Source: Vitrella brassicaformis (Eukaryota > Sar > Vitrellaceae). Taken from it: DNA of 20,375 nucleotides. Of this stretch, positions 1 through 9,816 are shown in pieces. Both the position numbers and the translations under genes were made by a program. The stretch's first letter is position 1. Each line of letters opens with the position of its first letter. Under the pieces are notes generated by a model. That model searched no databases, was not told the DNA's origin, and worked only from the letters and a program-made list of their open reading frames with translations. Location: NCBI GenBank assembly GCA_001179505.1, contig CDMY01000552.1, positions 11,149-31,523 of the forward strand, written 5' to 3'.

Positions 1-2783
1 CACCCGTCCCTTCATCGCCCTCCTGCGTTCCACCAACCACACCACCGCCAGCTGCTGCGGCTGGGGCGCCCACGCTCAGGTCCGTGTGAGCCAGCGATGC
101 CACGTGCAGCGGAAGGCCTGGCGAAGCATCGGGAGCCGTGTCTCGCGCGGCCTCGCCTACAGCAGTCTCATTGCGATCGCCGTCCCGACCAGCACCACGA
201 CCCTCACCGCCATTCGGCACCACCTGTGTCACTTGGCCCTCTCGCTCCCTCGCCTCGCCGATGAACCCCTCCTCTCCCACGTTATGGCGCCCCGCCGGCT
301 GACCCGGGTTAACCGCTCGACCGCCACCTGGGTGGAAGTTGCGCTTGTCATGCATCATCAGCCCGGCCGGGCCTCGGTTAAGTACATTGAGATCACCGAA
401 AGCCACCGGCTGTTTCTTGATGTGGTTGAGCAGTGAAGGGCGCTCCGGGAGAGCAGCCAGCTCTCCGTCAGGTGGCGGCGGGAATGTGGGAAGGACGGAC
501 GGTTCGGCGACGGGCAGGGCGGTGATGGCTGCCTCTTGTGGGACCTCCTGTGCCGAGAGGATCTGTGAGTCAGACTGTGACCTCATGGCGCGGCTGTGGT
601 CGAGCTGCTCCTGGCACTGCACCTGCTCCAGCTTCACCTTGAGGTCATTCACCAGCTCCTGGAGCTCCTTCTTTTCCTCCTTGAGCGTTTCATTCTTCAT
701 CCGCAGATCCTTATTCTCGTCGCTGAACCAAAGCAAGGGAAAGTGACACCGGGAGGGAACGAAGGCAAGGATGGGCTCAGGCGCGCAGGGTTGTGTTGGG
801 CTGGTCATTCACTCACTGTAGTTCGATGCCTTTGTCGAAAAGGAAGACCGCCTCCCCTCTCTGGGACAGCCAGTCGCGCATGGGGATCTGCTTCACATCT
901 CCGTTCAACTTTTCATTCAGCGTCTTTACGTCGGCCATGTTTTGGGCTGCATGAATGGACACATACGAGACACAAAAGGGAGGAAAGATGGGTGGGGTAG
1001 GCAGACGCCAGGAGAGCGCTCGCACGTACGTGGTGTCTCGCCCGCCTCTCTCAGGAAATCGACCTCAGGAATGTCTACCAATTCTGCACAAAGAGAAAGA
1101 AGGATGCGTATGTGTGCGTCTGCGTGGCTATCTGTGTGGGGGCCCTGTGAAGGGACATACGTGTTCTCCCCCCCTCAAACCCCTCGAGCTCATCCGTATC
1201 GAAAAGATCCTCAGCTGCTTTACCGTACCGCTATAAGACACAGGAAAGGCAAGGCACAAGACACACACGCACACACCCAAAATACATGGCTGTGCTCTCG
1301 CCGGCCCGTGCAGGTGTGTGTGTACCTCTCCAAGGATGCGCTCGAATTCCTTGGAAGCCCTATAGCATTTGTCCAGCAGGGCCTCGAGCTGGGTGACACC
1401 GAGTTGGGCGTACAGCTGGTCCCAGTCGAGCAGGTGACGGCACCGCGCCTTCTCCTCAAGGGTGATCGCTGCCGCTTCGTCTTCCTCCCCCTCCAGCCCA
1501 CCGTCATCTCCCCCCTCGTGCTGATCCTCCTCGTCTATCATCTCCTCCTGCACTCCGTGCTGATCCTCCTCGTCTATCGTCTGATCCTCGTGCTGATCCT
1601 CCTCGTCTTTCGTCTCCTCCTCCACCCCGTTCGTCATCCCAACACCATGACCGTTGTCAGCCCGATCGTGGCCCACGGTATCGTTGGTCATCCGAGCCTC
1701 CCCGCGCCCCTCTTGCCCATCCTCTGGACCCACCCCCTCTCCATCACCCTCTCCCTCTCCGTCTCCGTCCATCCCGCTCTCACCATCACCCTCGCTGTGG
1801 CCATTCACCATCTCCTCCTGGGCGTTGGCATCGGCGTGTTGCCGCCTGGCGGCCTCCCGCTTGGCGGCCTCCCGCTTGGCGGCTTCCTGCCTGGCGATAT
1901 TCCGCTTTTCTGACTCGGTGAGGGGGAAGTCGTCCATGAAGTCTGGGTCCCGGAGCCTGTGGAGCATGCTGAGAAAATTCCACCCAGAGGGAGGTGGCGG
2001 GACGGGTGGGCATGGCACACGAGGGCATAGCACACGAGGGCCAGGCGATGGTGTCTCGGTTGTCGGTGCGATGGTGCTGGCGGGGTCCGCGCCCTCGAGG
2101 TGCTGGGCCAGCTTGTCTTCGGGCATAGGGAATCCATGGTTGATGAGTTCGTTCAAAATGCGGAAACGAAGAGGGTCTCCGAACATGCGCAGATGACTGA
2201 TGAGCTGGCACCACATGTGCTCACGGTGCCGGTCGTTAACCTGCAGCAAAGTGCATGACAAAGACGAGTCCGTCAAGGGCATGTGGCGTCGATGCGGCCA
2301 TGGAAGCTTACACGTCGAATGCTCTGCGTCACCGCCAACATGGATCGGACCCGACGTCGAATGTGGGCTGTCTGCAGCGAGAATACCAGTGCAAATGAGG
2401 GCCTCTGCCGACGTTCCTCCTTTCCTTTCGCCAGCCTCACCCATATCTTCATGTCCTGCAACATTTTCCTCTCGCGCTCGGGCAATTCCAGCAAACGAAC
2501 CTGTGATATGCATCGAATCGGATGGGCTCTTTCTCTGTCTCCCTCCCCCTCCCTCCTGCGCTGCTAATGCGTGTCTTACTGGCTTGGTCCTCTCCAAATC
2601 GTTGTCTTCAGACCCTTGGCCTTGATCCGGCTCACGCCTTGCTTCACGCCGACGGGCCGGGCCCGGGGTAGGTTCTAGGTCCACGGGTCTGCGCTCGTTG
2701 ATGGTGTCCATCATTACTGCGATGCGACAATCGTTGCAACGTTGACAGCAGAATGTACAACCCCCAGAGTGTTTAGAGCGCAT
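1..2783 (-). CDS. Hypothetical acidic coiled-coil protein, 3' end off the window
   Basis: I do not recognise this protein. Exons in transcript order: 2783-2580, 2500-2312, 2240-1326, 1230-1161, 1083-1030, 946-817 and 722-1. All six introns are GT-AG, the phases agree, and the last exon stays open to the window edge, giving at least 761 residues. The start is the ATG at 2781-2783; Met24 or Met25 are alternatives. Visible features are a Cys cluster at residues 9-19 (C-x2-CC-x2-C-x2-C), a Lys/Arg-Ala-Glu stretch near 250 (AAKREAAKREAARR), a Gly/Asp/Glu region near 285-310, and an acidic block at 338-386 with three copies of DEEDQH. Residues about 520-570 form a coiled coil with Leu at four successive heptad positions followed by Val (LRMKNETLKEEKKELQELV). 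The region just before the zipper is not basic, so it is not a typical bZIP factor. The tail is Gly/Pro/Glu-rich and probably disordered. A scaffold or regulatory role is possible but unsupported. Confidence 0.
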
Positions 2784-3075
2784 GCATGTGTTTAACGGTC
2801 GGTTTTTTGGCCAAGTTCAGTAGATTGTCTGTGGCCTCCGTCCCTATCTCCTAGGGTGCTCCCTGAAACCTCCCCTTCCAGCCCACGCTGCCCACACGGC
2901 AGCAACAATCCTGCATGCCTGCATGTACAGTACAATGCCACCATACACACGTCATGCCGCCGCTCTCAGTCCAGCTCTCCTCCTATGTGTGTATCAAGTA
3001 TCAATCAACCACCGCCTATCCGTCCCGTCCGTCCCATCTTCGAAAGCGCAGCCACCAGCACAGCATACATGTAGG

Positions 3076-3113
3076 CATGGCATGGCATGCCATGCCATGG
3101 CATGCCATGGCAT
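3076..3113. repeat. Two overlapping perfect palindromes built from GGCAT/GCCAT
   Basis: Units of GGCAT are followed by their complement GCCAT, then the pattern repeats. Positions 3076-3099 form a perfect 24-nt palindrome and 3092-3113 a perfect 22-nt palindrome, so the same DNA can form alternative hairpins. It lies about 290 nt upstream of the start codon of the acidic coiled-coil gene. Confidence 0.9.
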
Positions 3114-3304
3114 TGCACGACGACACGGCACGAGGCACGCCACCAGCTGGACTGGAGGGACACTGACTCAACGACCGCCACACGCTCACTCACACACATG
3201 AATGAATGCCATTGCCGACACGAAAAAAAGAGGGCAGTGAAAGAATACGCAGTGACATGGGCGACGATACAAATACCGTGGCAGACAGACGAGACACGGA
3301 CGGC

Positions 3305-3373
3305 CAGACAGACAGACAGGCAGACAGGCAGACAGGCAGACAGGCAGACAGGCAGACAGGCAGACAGGCAGGC
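3305..3373. repeat. GACA/GGCA tetranucleotide array
   Basis: About 69 nt of alternating GACA and GGCA units, regular enough to give spurious open frames on both strands (Asp-Arg-Gln or Cys-Leu-Pro-Val repeats). It lies 145 nt downstream of the BT1 transporter stop codon. Confidence 0.95.
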
Positions 3374-3518
3374 ATGTCGTGCGTGTCAACTGTCAGCCTT
3401 CGCACCAGCCCGCCATGCGAAACACACATTGTCAAACAAGTAGGCCGTACTTAGGACGGTCCAGCCGGGACAGGCAGCCCTCGCTGATGTGTATGAAGAG
3501 ACATTCGAGAAGGCCCGG

Positions 3519-6000
3519 TCAGACAATGGGGTCAATCCAGTTGGGATCAACAGCAGTGGCCGAGTCCGGCTGTGTCGTGGCCGAGTCGGGGCTGCGGATG
3601 GGCATGTCGGGTATCAGAATGAAGACCAGTGGGATGGCGGTTGCAGGCAGAATGATATGGGCCACCAGCACCAGATAGGTGAGATTGCGGAAGTTGCACG
3701 TGCTGTCGGCCTCGTTGCCCGTCTGGATGGCGAAGGCCTCGATCAGCCACACACCAAAGGCCCGGGAGGCATTCATGCCGAAGTTCATGAATGATTGCAG
3801 GACCGCGTATGACGTCGTGGCGCTGAGACAAAACGAGAGAAGAGACATCACCGAACAATGCCATCTTCTCCTGTTGATGTGACTTACGCGAGCGGCGATG
3901 TGAGCTTGGAAAGGAGCAGGATAGCAGGCATCAGATCCAACATTTGGGTCAGGTTCAGCAGCATCGCATCACCACTAAACGAGGCAGTCCATATGGAGGC
4001 CACACATACATGTCTCTATCCTTGGTTTGGCTCACAGGATGAATGCGGCCTTGTCGGGCAGGCCGATCTTCAAATTGACGCGCTCAATGATGATCAGATC
4101 CACACACGACACCATGATGCGCACTAAGGTCGTGATCCAAAACGCCGAGCGAAAGCGCCATTTGGTGATGACAGTCTGGAAGATGAGGAGCGCCAATGCT
4201 GACGCCAGCGCCCCCACCAGTTGCGAGACTGTCTGGTAGTAGGTGAAGTCGAAGTTAGGTCCATTCGGGACGCACGAGGGCCCCGCTGTGTACCAGAAGT
4301 CAATCGCTCCAGGAATTTGAACATACAGCGCGACTAACGAGACAAAAGCAGATGCAGCAGGTATTGTGTCTCGTTTCTCATATCTTGTGTCTCCTCTGTC
4401 GCTCTCCGCTCTCTGACCAGACAAGAAAAAGTAGAGCTTGGATGCGGCCTGTGCCGAGCTGAGTAGGGCGAAGGCGATGACGCTGACGATGATCGCCACG
4501 ATGGCCGAATAGATCAGCTGCACCATGGGAGACGAAAATGCACCTACAAGAGACGAACAAACAGATCATGCAACACGCCTCGCCCATGGCCCATGGAAAG
4601 GTTTCCTCGTACCAACGATGGCCAGCCCCAGAGCAGCCACACCACTGATCGCCCCCATAAGAAAGGTCTTCCATTCGGCCCTCAACTTCGCCACCTGACG
4701 TGTCCAGCCATCCAGCGTGTCATGAGCTTGTGTGCTGATATGCAGACATACCTGTATGCGGCTGCCATGTGGCGGGGGTATTCTCTCTTCGGGCAGCCAC
4801 CCCTTGAGGACAGGATAGACGGACTGCAGCGACATTGGCAGACACAGCCAAAACACCAAATCCGGCCCTAAAAACATGAATTGGTGGCAGACAAAACACA
4901 GTGCCACAAGGCCCGCTGTTGCCATTCCTTTGAAGGTGACGTACCGACGTTGTCGCTGATCGGCCCGACCGATGCGCTTGCGATGATAACACCACACGTA
5001 GCGAGGCCCCACACATAGGTGACAATCTCAGGCCTGCGCAGCGACACGCATAGCCAGTGCGTCCATGCCTGTGTCTCCCTGTCTGTGTGTCACCCTTCAC
5101 CCGTCCACTTACCCGTGGTCGGGTCTGAGTGCCATCATTTCGGTGTACTTGCCGTCAGTCAGCATGTCTTGCAGGGCACACTGAATCTGACTGAAGAAGA
5201 AAAACGCCCCCACCGCCCACACGTGACGCTTGGCGCCTGCAAACAGACAAACATACATACCGCAATATGAATGTTTGTTGGGAGGGACCACATGGTGGAG
5301 GCGCTTTGTGTTCCGCTTCCACTCACTGTCGTGCGACATGGTAGCGAGTCCGAGTAGGCCGATGACCCCAAAAATATTCGAGATGAACATGTACCACTTG
5401 CCGTGGTAGCCGCCTATGGGGAGGATGTCAGTCAAGGCACCGAACAGACCTGAACAAAGGAAGACACGTCGACTGCCGACTCTGCTGTGCCCCTTCCATC
5501 CTCCCTTTCTCTCTCTCGACTGGCTGACCCTTCATGGCCCACGGGGTCCAACTTATGGTCATATTGGTCTGGTACTGCACTCCATCGAGCTTCAACTCTC
5601 TGAAGTAAGGCAGCTGCACCGTCTTGAGGTAGTGGTACATGACGCCTTTGACCCCGAAATGGATGGACGCCAGAATCCTGCGAACCACACCAAGTCACGC
5701 CATCCCTCCCTCACCTTCGCTTCCCCCACAAGACCTCTCTCGTCGCTTCGCTTACCGCAGGAAGTCCCGTCCATACTGATCTTCAAGTTTTTGATAGAAG
5801 GACCTGCCCGGCGTCCCGAAGCTCCAGCCGTGCTTGAGTAGACGGAGTTTGCTGTCGCGCCGAGGGAGATGCGATGTGGCGGTGGTGTCGAAGGCCGGTG
5901 ACGGGACCGAATCGGCTGACGGGAGCGGGGGAGTGCCACGCGGGGTGCCCACCAGCTCGGGGTCAGGCGCACTGGGGCTCTCCGTCTCGTCTGACGACAT
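3519..6000 (-). CDS. BT1-family folate/biopterin transporter
   Basis: Polytopic membrane protein of the folate-biopterin transporter (BT1) family, which moves folates, pterins or related compounds across the plasma or plastid membrane. Exons in transcript order: 6000-5756, 5677-5529, 5449-5327, 5236-5113, 5033-4945, 4867-4752, 4694-4613, 4543-4418, 4333-4036, 3974-3888, 3822-3519, giving 580 residues and a TGA stop. About 80 hydrophilic N-terminal residues precede a series of hydrophobic segments. Family hallmarks in order are the loop at about 132-152 (GALTDILPIGGYHGKWYM, matching the SD-x-PI-x-GY signature), PEIVTYVWG near 214, DNVGP near 241, LPEE near 270, DFWYTAGPSC near 360 and the helix LLNLTQMLDLMPAILLLSKL near 460. 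The Arg residues usual after GY are replaced by HGKW, so substrate preference could differ. The start at 6000 is the first ATG of the open exon. The alternative initiation further upstream (6165) adds an unconvincing extension. Substrate and membrane cannot be read from the sequence. Confidence 0.92.
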
Positions 6001-6414
6001 TCTCTTTCGAGGAACGACCAGTGCTGTCGATTTACAAAGTGCCAGTGCGAGCTGAAAAAACGCGGAGATCTGTGGGAGCTGAGGTCCCGAGAGAGACACA
6101 GGAGGTGTGCCGGATACATAGCCACAAGTTAGTCCCGCTTGAAGCAAAGAAGCACAGACAGCCACTCAGACGTCAACGTGGAGCACTCCACTCCCCGTAG
6201 TCTCTCCCCGCCCCGCCCGTCCCTCTCAGCATATGAACACTATGAACTCCTATCTATCTACAGAGCAATACCAGACAAAACATCCAGACATCCACCTGCC
6301 CATCTTGACAAACAAGACTCGGCGCACTGCAGTCTCCTTCAAAAACCAAAACAAAACCACCAGCCCACCACACACACACAGGCACTGCACTGCACTGCAC
6401 ACGTGGTCTCACAA
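6001..6414. other. Intergenic region between the BT1 and saturase-like genes
   Basis: About 410 nt holding the BT1 promoter and 5' leader and the 3' flank of the saturase-like gene. The part near 6340-6400 is A/C-rich on the plus strand. No extra gene, RNA or clear regulatory motif was seen. Confidence 0.
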
Positions 6415-9400
6415 TCAGGCGCCCATCTGACTCCCCTCCAGCCCTTTCCCGTCGGCATCCTTGTGTTTCTCCGCTGCTTCTTTCTGCAGCTGTGCCAGTG
6501 GGGGCGGCGAGGGCACCTTGGCCAGGTCGTGGAGGAAATCCCTGCCGCTGATGAGGTCCCAGGGGGTGTAGCCGAGCAGATGGGTCGCCACTATCATGCC
6601 CGAAAAGACGGCAGCTGCTCACACACACACAGAGCATTGAGTATTCTCATCTTGTGTATCTGCCCTGCCCCTCTGTGGTGTGGTGGGGGGTGGGCGAGTG
6701 CTCACCCATCCATCCACACCCGACGAGGTCCTGCCCGCTAAGGTAGAGGTTGCGAATGCCCGTGGCCACACGGGGGACCGGGCTGGCCGCCCTCTCGCAC
6801 GTGTGTCGCAGCCCGTAGGTGCTGAAGCGCTTCAAAAAGTGGTGCATCGACAGTGGAGTCGACACCTCAATGCTGACGATCTTGTCTGTACGCAGTACAC
6901 GGACAAAGACAGACAGACAGACAGACAGAGAGACAGAGTGGGTGTGGACGTGGCAGCGCAGGTGGTGCATCTTCGGTCTGTCTCACCTTGCAGGCTTGGG
7001 AAGTGTCTGGTCAGGGATCTCTTGAACTTGTCTTCCAGCTGCCTCTTCACGTCCTTGTAGGCCGCCGTCCGGCGGGTCGTGTCAGCCCCTCCAAGTGCTG
7101 CGATGCAACAGAAACGGACACAGCAAAGTGCGAAGGGATCGGTGGGTCTTTCTGGCTGCTGGGTCGCTGACCTTCATTCAGCTGTTCGAACATCTCTGGT
7201 GCGGCCTCCATGATGATCTCGCAGGTGGAAATGCCGGGATGGCGAGCCGCGTACTTGGGGTCCTTGGCGGAGGGGAAGGCTGCATGGCACACACACACAC
7301 ACACACATGGATGGATGGATGGATGGATGGGTGATGTGCGCACGGATCGACAGTCAGCTGGCGGCACGCATGGCTTACAGATCAAGCACCACGCGTCACG
7401 GTCGGCGTCCAGCAGGGTATTGCCATACTTGGAAACGAGCACATCGAGACCCTGGCCCTACACGCAGGCAGACGAGACAAGCACATGAATGCCCCATCCA
7501 CCACCCATCGCGCGACATACATCTCGTTGTTTTCTGTCTCAAGCTGCAGTAAGTACCTCTGTGGGGCCCTGAGGGAATTAGAACAGGTTGTTGGTGGGCA
7601 GCAGCAGCTCGTCCGAGTCGCCCCTCAGGGTGACGAATCCGATGACGTTCGAAATGCCCTCGCCCACGTCCTTGACCAGCTTCGCTTCGCTCGCCATGTA
7701 GCGGTCCACTTCCTCGCGCGACAACAAGTGGCCCTGAATGCACAGACACACACACGCTGTTCTGTTCCACGTGTGTAGGGTCTTGTGTGTCGCGTGTTGG
7801 TCGGTCGGTACCTGCCAAGATGACAAACGTACCAGTGTGGCGGAGAGGCCGACAGAGGAGATGACGCCCCGCCTGCTTCTCAACACATCCCCGCCAGACA
7901 GCTCCACGCCCTCAGCCACACCTAATTTATCACACACACGAATGAAAGCAGCGACATCCATACCGACCGATCCCATGCCCAGCCAGCCTTAGCCAGCCTT
8001 GTGTGTCGCGTGCGTCCTGCATTGCCTTGCCTGTCTACCTTTGTTGACTAGAATCTTGTCCACCTTGGCCCTCACGAACACGCGGTTGCCGGCCTTGTGA
8101 ATGGTCGATATGAGCGTCTCGACGAATCGGAGTGGGCCACCCACAGGGAAGTACGCCCCGTGCAGGTAGTGCCTCGTGATATTGGCTTGGACGGTGAAGC
8201 TTGCTGTGTTTGGCGCCTCGCCGAAGTCCAGACACTGCCCGGCGAGAATGCCCTCCTCACGCAAATCGCCACCCAGCTCCTGCACCACCTGCACACACAC
8301 ACACAGAGAGAGATGCATGGATGGATGGATGGATGGAAGGGGCGTCCTGTGTAGCGCTGCGCACCTGTCGTGTCGTCTTTCTTGCCCACTTGAGGCCATC
8401 CCCGCCGAGCAGCAGCAGCCAGAACCACTGACAAGGACACAGACAGCACCACAAGGGTCTCGTTCGATCATCCCTCCCCTCCCCAGGCGCACCCACCTAC
8501 CTGCACGATGGGTGAGAATGCTTTGGAGATGGCGACCATCCCATTGCTCTTGGCGGCCCGATGCACCGTCTCCAGCCAATCAGACACTAGCTGGGGGCGC
8601 ATGTGCCGAGTCATCTCACTCACGAACGCTTCCTTGCCCGCACGGAGCCTGCTCAACCACAACCACATCAACAACCACGACCACACCCATGCGCACACAT
8701 CGACCCGCCCCGCCCCTCTCCCGTCATCACACCGTCATCGCACCCACCTGATCTCCTGCTCTCCAAATTTGATGATGTCGTACAGCCCCTTGCCGGTGCC
8801 GTCCCTGGCCCTTGTGTCCTCATTCTCTCTGCCCATCTGCTGCCACGGGACGGGATGCTCGGCATCTCCGACCAGACGCATGAGCGAGTCTGCTAGCTGC
8901 TTGTCGCCGATGTAGTGGATGCCCGTGTCAAACGTAGCCCCTGATAGAGGCAGGACACACAACACAACACAACACAACACAACACGGCACAAGGACACGC
9001 AATGGATGGATGGATCGATGGATGGATGAATGGATGGATGGATGGATGAATGGATGGAGAGGTGAATGCGTGTGTGCGCGTGGGCGTACCTTTGTCAGTG
9101 AAGACATGGCAGCACCCTCCGGCGATGTAGTGCTGCTCCAGCACCACCACCCTGTACCCGCACTTGCTGAGGGCCGCCGCCAGCCACAGCCCACCCATCC
9201 CGCTGCCGATGATGATATAGTCAATGGGGTCTTTCGGCAGCCGGGCAGCCTTGTAGGCGTATCGCGTCATGTCCTCCGCATCGGGCGGCGGCGGCTGCCA
9301 CTTGACCTTTCGGTAGCCTCTGGGTGCTCGGAGCGAGAGGTAGGACTTGATCACGGCGGCAGACACTGCAATGGACGCTGCGCAGCCGCCGATGAGGAGC

Positions 9401-9456
9401 CATCGGTCTGAGGCCCAGACGGGCAGACTCACACCCAGGTTCAAGCCGAACGCCAT
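6415..9456 (-). CDS. Retinol saturase / carotenoid isomerase-like FAD oxidoreductase with one in-frame stop
   Basis: Member of the FAD-dependent family that includes all-trans-retinol 13,14-reductase (RetSat), plant and algal carotenoid isomerases and CrtI-type desaturases. These enzymes act on isoprenoid double bonds. Exons in transcript order: 9456-9090, 8940-8748, 8648-8501, 8427-8365, 8288-8039, 7921-7833, 7733-7557, 7457-7379, 7279-7172, 7097-6987, 6885-6706, 6614-6415, 655 codons including the terminal TGA. Residues 19-37 form a hydrophobic anchor, as in ER-bound RetSat. The Rossmann motif GSGMGG is at 84-89, [13 protein letters not shown] at 105-117, then [37 protein letters not shown] and the C-terminal FAD-contact motif [13 protein letters not shown]. 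Codon 422 (7578-7580) is TAA, inside a conserved block (LLLPTNNLF, stop, FPQGP), yet the frame, splice sites and family motifs continue for 232 more codons. Literal translation gives 421 residues without the C-terminal FAD motif. Mutation, sequencing error or readthrough are possible. The exact substrate is unknown. Confidence 0.88.
7288..7331. repeat. Composite AC and ATGG microsatellite in saturase-like intron 8
   Basis: An (AC)n tract is followed directly by (ATGG)n. In the sense of the minus-strand gene this reads (CCAT)n then (GT)n, running into the acceptor of the intron 7280-7378. Confidence 0.95.
8292..8337. repeat. Composite AC, GA and TGGA microsatellite in saturase-like intron 4
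   Basis: (AC)n, a short (GA)n and (TGGA)n lie side by side in the intron 8289-8364. The arrangement matches the composite tracts at 7288-7331 and 8955-9058 in the same gene. Confidence 0.93.
8955..9058. repeat. AACAC pentanucleotide and TGGA tetranucleotide tracts in saturase-like intron 1
   Basis: Five perfect AACAC units at 8961-8985 are followed by an interrupted (TGGA)n tract at 9002-9058. Both lie in the 149-nt intron 8941-9089, the longest intron in the window. Confidence 0.95.
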
Positions 9457-9816
9457 GCTGCTGACTCAGATGTGCTGGAGGGTGGTCGCTTCAGCTTGGC
9501 TTGATGAATCAGAGGTCCTTCATTCATCATTGGGACTTCAGTCCTTCGCCGGTCGGCGGTATACAGTGGGTCAGCCGACCCGGGCAGATCTCGCTGAAAT
9601 GGAGTCGTGTTTGCTTCTGGCATCATGTTCCTCACATGGTGGGATGCTCCTCATGGCGTTATTTGGCGCTCTTCCCCCTCGTTTCCGACTGCGAGCTCAT
9701 GTGCCAGCTCGCACACGTGGAGGAAAAGTCGCCGTGCCCTCTACTCACCTTTCGGCTGCAGCAGACGGTGCATGCAGGTGTAGATCCAGAGCAGCCACCA
9801 AGTGATCACCGACGCG
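9457..9816. promoter_or_regulatory. Shared divergent promoter region of the saturase-like and calnexin genes
   Basis: The start codons of the minus-strand saturase-like gene (9456) and the plus-strand calnexin gene (9817) are 360 nt apart, so both promoters and 5' leaders must fit here. An inverted CCAAT pentamer (ATTGG) is at 9529-9533. No convincing TATA box or unfolded-protein-response element was recognised. The region is unusually free of the microsatellites that fill the other noncoding DNA. The promoter role is inferred from gene arrangement. Confidence 0.6.

Larger units (their letters stand above)
2784..3518. other. Intergenic region with palindromes and a GACAGGCA array
   Basis: This lies between the start of the acidic coiled-coil gene and the stop of the BT1 transporter, both on the minus strand. 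It should hold the promoter of the first and the 3' flank of the second. Open frames here are short and arise from repeats. The recognisable structures are the palindrome cluster and the tetranucleotide array listed separately. No clear TATA box or RNA gene was seen. Confidence 0.6.

Noticed and set aside
942-1913. 323-residue plus-strand open frame
   Set aside because: It is the complement of the acidic repeat exon of the minus-strand gene, rich in Leu/Val repeats from the same DNA repeat, and has no family motif.
1128-2783. Single 551-residue open frame on the minus strand as one exon
   Set aside because: It is open by chance across two introns (2501-2579 and 2241-2311) whose sites are strong, and exon 2312-2500 is read in another frame. 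Its last part runs past a clear donor at 1325.
3305-3373. CRISPR-like or protein-coding tandem repeat
   Set aside because: It is a plain tetranucleotide microsatellite without spacers, and the open frames in it have no start context or flanking exons.
7569-7584. A 16-nt intron (GT...AG) that would remove the in-frame TAA
   Set aside because: The 3' half looks like an acceptor, but 16 nt is far below the 57-nt minimum here, and removing it shifts the frame so that the next exon no longer reads correctly.
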